Source: Tragulus kanchil
Taxonomy: Eukaryota; Chordata; Mammalia; Artiodactyla; Tragulidae
DNA length: 64,000 bases
Direction: 5' to 3'
Assembly: GCA_022376925.1 (NCBI GenBank)
Contig: JAIOJX010000026.1
Location: 199,864,400 to 199,928,399 of the forward strand
In this document: positions 56,501 to 64,000 of the stretch, piece by piece
Numbering within the stretch: the stretch's first letter is position 1
Layout of the letters: every line of letters begins with the position of its first letter
Position numbers and translations under genes: made by a program
Notes under the pieces: model-generated
What the model was told of the DNA's origin: nothing
Database searches by the model: none
Seen by the model: only the letters and a program-made list of their open reading frames with translations

Positions 56501-56787
56501 AGAATCATAGATGGTAGTAAGTATACCATACACTTAGGTGATGAAAGGATGTATGTTCACAGCATGAACTCTATTTGGCATACAGAATTCTTGGTACTAC
56601 TGTAGTAATTGCAAATTCCATGGCCTGGTAAAAAGCCACAGAAAATTACCACTCTCACCCTCCAGAATAGTGGTTTATTTGCAGTCTTACCTAGTAGTCC
56701 TTGGTTATGAGAGGTCATAATTTTTCTTTCTTTTTTCTCTGTCTTATTTGCAGTATAAAAGGAAACGTAGGAACTTTTTTTTTTTTA

Positions 56788-57180
56788 GGCTATGCCATAC
56801 AGCTTGCAGCTTTTTAAAATTTTTGGCCACTTTTTATTGGTCTTTCATTCATTTATTTTCATCCATCTCTGTTCCCTGGTCTGTGTGGACCTCCCATTGC
56901 AGTGGCCTCTCCTGTAGCAGAGCACCAGCTCTGGGCACTTGCGCTCCAGAGTGCTGGCTTGTAATTGGACACACCGGTCCAGCCGCTCCGCGGCATGTGG
57001 GATCTTCCCATGCCATGGACCAAACTGGCACCCCTTGCACTGCAAGGCGGGCTCTTTACCCACCGGACCAGCAGGGAAACCCCAGCTTGCAGTCTTACTA
57101 GTTTCCTTAGCAGAGATTGAGCCTGGGACCTGCAGTGAAAGGGTCTAATTGTAATCACTAGACACTCAGAAAATTCCCTA
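56788..57180 (-). mobile_element. CHR-derived SINE nested in an older SINE
   Basis: An older reverse SINE (GCTATGCCATACAGCTTGCAG ... GAGATTGAGCCTGGGACC, in outline) is split by a younger reverse CHR-derived SINE at 56820-57083. The young element is flanked by AGCTTGCAG at 56811-56819 and 57084-57092, the target-site duplication. Confidence 0.8.
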
Positions 57181-57312
57181 CGATCTTTAATTTCCATGGT
57201 GCTTCAAAGGCTTCTATGAGGGGAATTTTAAATACACTTGGGGTTTTTTTGAAAGCAGTTGAGTATCATCACCAAATGGAGGCATAAAACGATAGATTAG
57301 ATACAGAATCTA

Positions 57313-57515
57313 GGAAATTGCTGGTGGTCCAGTGGTTAAGAATCTGCCTTGCAATGCAGGTGACACGGGTTTGATACATAGTTAGAAAACTTAGCAACTG
57401 ATCCCGAGCACCCTAACTACTGTGCCCACGAATCCCAGCTAGAGAGCGTCCCCGCACCACAAGTGATCCTGCATGATGCAACTAATACCTGAGGTAGGCA
57501 AATAATATTAAAAAG
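57313..57515 (+). mobile_element. CHR-type SINE
   Basis: Forward head TTGCTGGTGGTCCAGTGGTTAAGAA in outline, GACACGGGTTTGATACATAG B-box region, GATCCTGCATGATGCAACTAA and an AAATAATATTAAAA end. Confidence 0.75.
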
Positions 57516-57689
57516 TCAACATAACAGCTTAATGCCAGTATATAGTGATTTTTTTTTTTTTAATGCCTACATTGGGTGATAATATGCAACTTTGAAAGTA
57601 TGTGGTTCTTCCTGTCTGTGTGATAACTGATAGACATGCTCTTCATTTGCTACAGTATTCATATTTGGAAACCTTGACCTTTATTTTTC

Positions 57690-57980
57690 TAAATTTTATT
57701 TATTCTGTTCTGGATTTATTTATCCTGCTCTGAATTTTCATTGCTGCTGCAGGCTCTTCTCTAGTTGCAGGGATTGGGGATTACTCTACTTGATATGAGT
57801 AGGCTTCTGTTGCAGTGACTTCTCTTGTGGAACCCGGGCTCTAGAGCACAGGCTCAGTAGTAGTGACTCGTGGGATTAGTTGCTCCGCAGCATGTGGTAT
57901 CTTCCTGGATCAGGGATTGAACCCGTGTCTCCTGTATTGGCAGGCGAACTCTTCACCACTGAGCTACCAGGGAAGCCCAC
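57690..57980 (-). mobile_element. CHR SINE (long form)
   Basis: Window strand: GTTGCAGTGACTTCTCTTGTGG, GCTCTAGAGCACAGGCTCAG, CCGCAGCATGTGGTATCTTCC and GAGCTACCAGGGAAGCCC in order. Confidence 0.8.
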
Positions 57981-58789
57981 CTTGACCTTTAAATTTCGTC
58001 TTTTAATTGCTGTTGGTGGAATGTTTTTCAGTTGAAAAAAGTCTAAGTTTGATGACTTACTGCCTAAATCTTAGTCAAGATGAACTTTTAAGAATTTCCT
58101 ATGAGTTGGTTTTTTCTTCCCCCTTCGACTTTATCGTACTCCTTGTTCACTTACCTATCTTAAAATCTTATACCCTAGCAAAAATGGAAAAACTACTCCT
58201 TGTTCTCATTCTTTTAGGCTGGCATCTCATTCTGCTTATGTGTCATGCTTTATTAGAATACGTTTAGTACTTAGCATTGTGTAAGACATACATATTATAG
58301 GTATGTAATAAATGCTCCTTGAGTGTCTAAATGAGAGCATGGAAACTGCATATATATAGAAATGTGATTGGTATAAGCCAACTTGAATCAATCTAAGCCA
58401 CATTTAAAATGTACTAACAGGAGAGAGTTCAGATTGCTGTGAATACAGGAGTTGGATCATTAATGTTTAAATACATGGCCAAAGTTACATTTTGTGTATT
58501 TGGAGTACCATGATTTTAAGGTAAAACATTTAGTATAATTAAAGGAAGACCTACAAGCTTGAGGTCTGAAATAATTGGAAAACTGGTGAATGATTGGGAA
58601 AAGTATGTTTACTATAGAAACATGATGACTGAAATTAATCCTTGGTAGCATTCTTAAGGGCTCTCCCTCAGAAGAGAAAACAGCATACAATTCAGATCAT
58701 ATAGGACCGGGAAGAAAAATTGGTATAGCATTGCCCAGCCTCATCATCTTAACATGTTATATATTTATAGGGCAGAACCAGAGACAGTG

Positions 58790-60020
58790 GATTAAAACCC
58801 CAGACACTCTTTTTTTGACTTGGTGAACTAATTTTGGTACCTAGATATTTTAAAAGAGTAGGCATTGACATAAATCAACAGTCTTTTTGGATCAGTCTCT
58901 TAAGAGTAATAGAAGTAAAACCAAAAGTTAACAAGTGGGACCTAGTTAAAAGCTTTTCAAAAAGAAACCATAAACCAAAAACCAGCATACAGAATGGGAG
59001 AAAATATTTGCAAACAGTGTGACCAACAGATTGTCCAAAATATACAAGCAGCTCAGACAGCTCTTTATCAAAAAACAAGCCACTGAAAAAAAATGTGTAG
59101 AAGACCTAAATAGACATTTCTCCAGGAAGACATACAAAAGGCACATGAAAAGATGTTCAATATCATTATGAGATGGCAAATCAAAAGTACAATGAAGGGC
59201 TTCCCTGGTGGTCCAGTGGGTAAGGACACCGCCTTGCAGTGCAAGGGGCACCGGTTCGATCCCCGACCTGGGAAGATCCCATGTGCTGCGGAGGGGCTGG
59301 ACTGATGTGTCCAGTGACCGAACTGGAGCTCTGGAGTGCATGCGCCCAGAGCTGGTGCTCTGCGACAACAGACGCCACCGCGATGGGAGGCCTACAGGGG
59401 CCAAAGAACAAAAATGGATGAAACTAAACAAATGAAAGACCAGTGGAAGTGGCCTGCCCACCCCCATCCCTCCCCACCACCGCCAAAATAAATAAATGTT
59501 TAAAACTGCATCCCTTAAAAAAAAAAAGTACAATGAAGTATCACCTCACACCAGTCAAATAATAATAAACACTGGAGAGGGAGTGGGAGAAAATGGAACA
59601 CTCCTACCCTCATGGTGGGAATGTAAACTGGTATACTGTGGAGAACAATATGGAAGTTCCTTAAAAAACTGGAAATAGAGCTACATTATAACTTGCACTC
59701 CTGGGCATATATCTGGAGAAAGCCATAATTTGAAAAAAATACTTGCACTTCAACGTTTGCAGCATCACTATTTTCAGTAACCAAGACATGGAAACAATCT
59801 AAATGTCCATTGATGTATGGATAAGAATATGTGACATAAGCATATATACAGTGGAATATTACTCATAGAAAAGAATGAAATGCCATTTGCAACAACATAG
59901 ATGGACCTAGAGATCATTATGTGATTTTGCTTCTGCGTGGAATTTGTAAAGAAGTTACAAATAGACTTACATGCAAAACAGTTCCACAGACATAGAAAAC
60001 AAAGGGAAAAGGCTGGGGGG
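58790..60020 (+). mobile_element. L1 LINE 3' end (ORF2 tail remnant and 3' UTR), interrupted
   Basis: Contains ordered L1 hallmarks: AGAATGGGAGAAAATATTTGC, CCAGGAAGACATACAAAAGG, TATCACCTCACACCAGTCAA, ATGGTGGGAATGTAAACTGG, CCTGGGCATATATCTGGAG and GTGGAATATTACTCATAG. Frames are broken. A SINE at 59198-59523 interrupts it. Confidence 0.85.
59198..59523 (+). mobile_element. CHR-derived tRNA-Glu SINE inserted in L1
   Basis: Full-length element (GGCTTCCCTGGTGGTCCAG head, GGTTCGATCCCCGACC B-box region, CTCTGGAGTGCATGCGCCC core, AAATAAAT tail) with a 15-bp target-site duplication AAAAGTACAATGAAG at 59183-59197 and 59524-59538. Confidence 0.92.
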
Positions 60021-60054
60021 AGGATAAATTAGAAGTTTAGGATTAACATACACA

Positions 60055-61960
60055 CATTGTTGTCCCTTCACTTAAGTCGACTTATGACCACCATTGACTG
60101 CAGCACATGAGGCTCTTATGCCCTCCACTACTGGAGTTTACTCAAATTCATGTCCACTGAGCAGGTGATGCTAACCGTCTCGTCATCTACTGCCCATCTC
60201 ATCCTTTTGCCTTCAGTCTTTCCCAGCATCAGGGTCTTTTCCAGTGAGTTGGTTCTTTGTGTCAGGTAGCCAGTGTTTTGGAGCTTCAGCAACAGTCCTT
60301 CCAATGAATATTCAGGGTTGATTTCCTTTAGGATTGATTGGTTTCATCTTGTTGTGCAAGGGACTCTCGAGTTCTCCAGTACCGCAATTCAAAAGCAATT
60401 CTTTGGCGTTCAGCTTTCTTTATGGTCTGACTCACATTCACACATGACTACTGGAAGAAGCATGACTTTGACTGTACTCACCTTTGTTGGCAAAGTTATT
60501 TAGGTCATACCTGAATGGGCTAGTGGTTTTCCCTATTTCTAAAGTTTAAGCCTGAATTTTGCAATTGCAGCTTGTGATCTAAGTCACAGACAGCTCCAGG
60601 TCTTGTTTTTGCTAACTATATAGAGCTCCATCTTCTAGTACAAAAAACCAGATCAATCTGATTTTGGTATTGACCATCTGGTGATGTTCATATATAGAGT
60701 TGTCCCTTGGGGTTTTGGTAAAAGGGTTTTTGCTATGATCAGCATGTTCTCTTGACAAAACTTTTAAGTTAGTCTTTGCCCTGCTTCATTGCTTGTTATT
60801 CTGGTATCTCTTGACTTTTGCACTCCAATCCCCTATGATGGAAGGACATTTTTTTTTTTTTTTTGGTGTTCTGAAAGGTCTTGTAGGTCTTCATAGAACC
60901 AGTTAACTTCAACTTCTTTGGCATCAGTGGTTGGGGGCATAGGTTTGGATTACTGTGATGTTGAATATTGCCTTGGAAATGAACCTAGATCATTCTTTCT
61001 CTTTTTTTGCCTCTTAAGTCATCAGTTTTATTTTTCATCCATCTTTACTCTTTTTCACATGTATGGGCCTCCCATTGCAGTGGCGCCTCTCATTGCAGAG
61101 CACCAGCTCTGGGCGCATGCGCTCCAGAGCACTGGCTCACAATTGGACGTACTGGCCCAGCAGTTACTCGGCACATGGGATCTTACCAGGTCAGGGATGG
61201 AACCGGTGCCCCTTGCACTGCAAGGCGGACTCTCCACCCACTGGACCACCAGGGAAGCCCGCATTCCCTCATCTTTGAGATTGCACCCCAAGTACTGTGT
61301 TTCAGACTCTTCTTTTGACTATATGAGGGTTACTCCATTTCTTCTAAGGGATTCTTGCCCACAGGAGTAGATATAAAGGTCATCTGAGTTAAATTAGCCC
61401 ATTCCTGTCCATTTTAGTTCACTGATACCTCAGATGTCAATATTCAGTCTTTGCCATCTCCTGCTTGACCACTTGCAGTTTACCTTGATTCATGGAGCTA
61501 ACATTCCACGTTCCTGCACAGTACTGTCCTTTATGGGATCAGATTTTACTGTCACCACCAGGCACATCCACAGCTGAGCATCGTTTCCACTTTGGCCCAG
61601 CTGCTTCATTATTTCTGGAGCTATTAGTAATTGCCTGCCACTCTTCACCAGTAGTACTGGACATCTTCTGACCTGGTGGGCTCATCTTCTGGTGTCACAT
61701 CTTTCTGCCTTTTTATGCTGTTTGTGGCACAAGTATTCTCTAGGCAAAAATACTGGATGGAGTGGGTTGCCGTTGCCTCCTCCAGTGGGCCATGTTTTGT
61801 CAGAATGCTTCACTATGATCTGTCCACCTTGGGTGGGCCTGCATGGAATAGCTCATAGCTTCAATGAGTTACGCAGGCCTCTTTGCCAAGACAAGGCTGT
61901 GATCCATGAAGGGGTTATGCTTTTAGAGAAGTCCAAACATTTTTGTTCAAAAATAGTATG
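60055..61960 (-). mobile_element. BovB (RTE) LINE, antisense, broken and interrupted
   Basis: The window strand carries the reverse of BovB sequence: CCCAGCATCAGGGTCTTTTCC, CAAGGGACTCTCGAGTTC, CCTTTGTTGGCAAAGTTATT, GGTCTTGTAGGTCTTCATAGA, TTCTTCTAAGGGATTCTTGCC and CCTTGATTCATGGAGCTAAC in order. It is internally deleted relative to a full BovB and has no intact frame. BovB places the genome in the ruminants among mammals with SINEs of this type. Confidence 0.88.
61010..61260 (-). mobile_element. CHR-derived tRNA-Glu SINE inserted in BovB
   Basis: Complement of the same SINE family, ending ACCACCAGGGAAGCCC. BovB sequence resumes on both sides (GATCATTCTTTC before, TTTGAGATTGCACCCCAAG after), so the insertion is younger than the BovB. 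The duplication at the ends is imperfect. Confidence 0.85.
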
Positions 61961-62304
61961 AGTAGCCAGTAACTACATAAGAACTTTGGATTCAAACATT
62001 TTTATGTGAATTACTTAAAAGTTCAAATGTTATAAATCCTGCTTCTAGAATTAACTTAGATTTTAAAGTTTTAATATGTCACAAGTAAATAGAAATATAT
62101 AGACTTATAGCAGATACATAGGTAATAGGTCTCAACTGTGTTTTACATTATTTAATCATTGTCATTGTCAGTACAAAAAGATGTTCAGGATAATTTAGTT
62201 TTAAACATGATTTTTAATGTCAAGGACAGTCTTGGTCCTAATTAGTATTAAACTTCAATTTTTTTGGATAAACAATTGGAAAGTCTTAATGACATTTTAA
62301 GAAG

Positions 62305-62515
62305 TATGTACAGGTGGCTGAGTGGTGAAAAATCTGCCTGTCAGTGCTAGAGATGTGGGTTTGACCTCTGGATGAGGAAGATCCTCTGGAGAAGGAAATG
62401 GTAACCCATCCCAGTATTCTTGCCTGAGCAATCCCATGGACAGAGAAGCCTGGTGGGCTACAGTCTGGTGGTGCAAGAGTGGGACATGAGTTAGTGACTA
62501 AATTACAAACAACTG
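62305..62515 (+). mobile_element. Bov-tA SINE, forward
   Basis: GTGGCTGAGTGGTGAAAAATC head, GAAGATCCTCTGGAGAAGGA, CAGTATTCTTGCCTGAGCAA, GCCTGGTGGGCTACAGTC and GGGACATGAGTTAGTGAC in order. Confidence 0.85.
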
Positions 62516-64000
62516 TCTTTTAAATAGTGGTGATTGGTTTCAGTGTACTGTGTTACTACTACACCAGAAAGGTTTCAAACATAGGCTGCAGAACAGAAGG
62601 AAAAAGGCCCTAAATATTTTTCCTTTTTTTTGAAATGTAAAAGTGAACTTTCTGGGCATGTGCATCTCAGGATAATTTAATTATCCTGGATACCACCTTT
62701 TCATGAAGTCCTATATTTAAGTTTGGAGAGGCTATTGCCTACTTGGTAGAATGTTACATTGAATCCTGCCACATTACTTAAGATATTACAATAATTCGAG
62801 TTCTCCTAATCACCTAACATTTAGGTTTGTGTCAAAATGCTAATGGGGTTTCTACCAAGCAGTTCACAAGATTAAGTACCCATCTTTCTAACCTTTGTTT
62901 ACACCAGGCCTCAGCCTCTGTTTATTCACTGGGGAAGTATGCCTAGCATTGGGTGTAAAGTTGAATAAAAACGTCTTGCTCTCAAGGATACAGAACCTAC
63001 TGTAGCTACAATGTATTATTAATGGTTCTGGGAAAATGAAAAAATACATCTAGATGATAAAACCAAATTATCTTTGGACAGCATTTGCAATCAAATTAAG
63101 TGACAAGATTTTCCCATGAAGCTGCAAATACTGGGATGGGGACGGATCACCAGCCTGCCTGGTATTGATGCCTGTGTGAGTAAAAGTAAGCATTGGATAG
63201 CATCTGACAGGCTGCAAAAGGAGATTCTCAAGTGGGCCTTCTAAACTGGGGCTTTGTCCTTTCCAGTAATGCACAAGGCACCCATAGTAAGCACTGGAGT
63301 GACTGGAGCACCTGACCGCAGTGGAACCTAAAAATGGACCTGCTCAAGACAAGACTCCCTTTTAAGGACAGGACCGCACGCTGAGAAAGTACTGAAAGTG
63401 GAATCCTAATGAGCAGAGTAGAGATAGGAGATGGAGAGGGCCTAGCATCCACTGGGGAGGGAAAACAGTCAGGGAAACCTTAGAAAAAGCAGGCTACCAG
63501 CCTATTTCCGAACACTACTCAAAAATGACAGAAAAGGTGGAAAAGATTGAATTCTGCATCATTCTAAAAACTCAGGACAGTGATTTCGCTTAAAAGCAAT
63601 AGAAAATTATTAATGTCAAGGATGATTACCAAGATGTGTGGTATGTAGGAATGTTTTAGTATACATAAGATGGAGGAGAGTTCTCCGAAGAATTAATCTT
63701 AGAGGGAAGTTTTCAGCAAAGTGTTCATGGAAGATGTAGCCTTTGACCTGGGCCCACCTTGCTGTTACCTAAATCTGAGTTGAATGTTGAGCTCTTATTA
63801 TTACTTGCAGCCTGCAGGCGGCTTTAGTACTACTGATTTCCCTCTCATGCTTTCAGGTGATGGTCACCTTTTGGCCCTATTACGTGTTGTTTGATATCAG
63901 ATTGGAAACGGGGGGTTGTAAGATCATGATTTATTTGTGAAGGTAAAGGGGAAGGACTAGGAAGCTGAGAAAATTTACAATATGCTTTCTCTTACATGTG
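62516..64000. other. 3' flank without recognised gene
   Basis: No splice-bounded coding sequence, CpG island or clear repeat is recognised. Short reverse-strand open frames near 63068-63452 have no family resemblance that I can see. Confidence 0.45.

Noticed and set aside
58790..60020. Active L1
   Set aside because: Only the 3' end is present and frames are broken by stops and a SINE.

Overview
The window is mammalian nuclear DNA from a ruminant. The evidence is an antisense BovB (RTE) LINE, several Bov-tA-type SINEs and many tRNA-Glu/CHR-type SINEs, alongside older L1, L2 and MIR fragments. The species cannot be fixed from sequence alone. It holds one protein-coding gene, on the + strand: BCLAF1 (Bcl-2-associated transcription factor 1, Btf), a nuclear serine/arginine-rich protein of transcription and mRNA processing. 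The exon phases join into a reading frame of about 920 codons.

Layout. Positions 1-7080 are 5' flank (old LTR-like, L2 and SINE fragments). A CpG-island promoter lies at about 7080-7900, with untranslated exon 1 ending at a donor at 7457/7458 and carrying a 14-codon upstream ORF. A second untranslated exon is proposed at 18475-18564. The start codon is at 21387 (repeated at 22514). Coding exons run to the stop at 49753-49755, and the 3' UTR extends to a distal poly(A) signal at 52333 (repeated at 53492). From about 54 kb to the end is downstream DNA made mostly of SINEs, an L1 3' end and a BovB, with no second gene recognised.

The striking feature is structural. Between 341 and 56150 there are 16 direct, back-to-back, nearly identical duplications. 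All have a similar unit length (1085-1199 bp), and neighbouring ones interlock. Removing one copy of each would shorten the window by about 18 kb. Six of them duplicate BCLAF1 exons: the start exon, exons 5 and 6 (exon 6 three times), 7, 10 and 11. Several copies end in corrupted or shortened sequence at the junction. The simplest reading is a scaffold of short contigs whose roughly 1.1 kb end overlaps were never merged, not a biological amplification. With one copy of each exon the gene is intact; with all copies spliced in, most of the extra exons would break the frame.

I found no new genetic system. The items most worth following up are the overlap-type duplications, a derived CHR-like SINE family with clean target-site duplications, the upstream ORF in BCLAF1 exon 1, and the symmetrical 147-nt RG-rich exon. 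Repeat family names rest on recognised sequence patterns, not on a database search.
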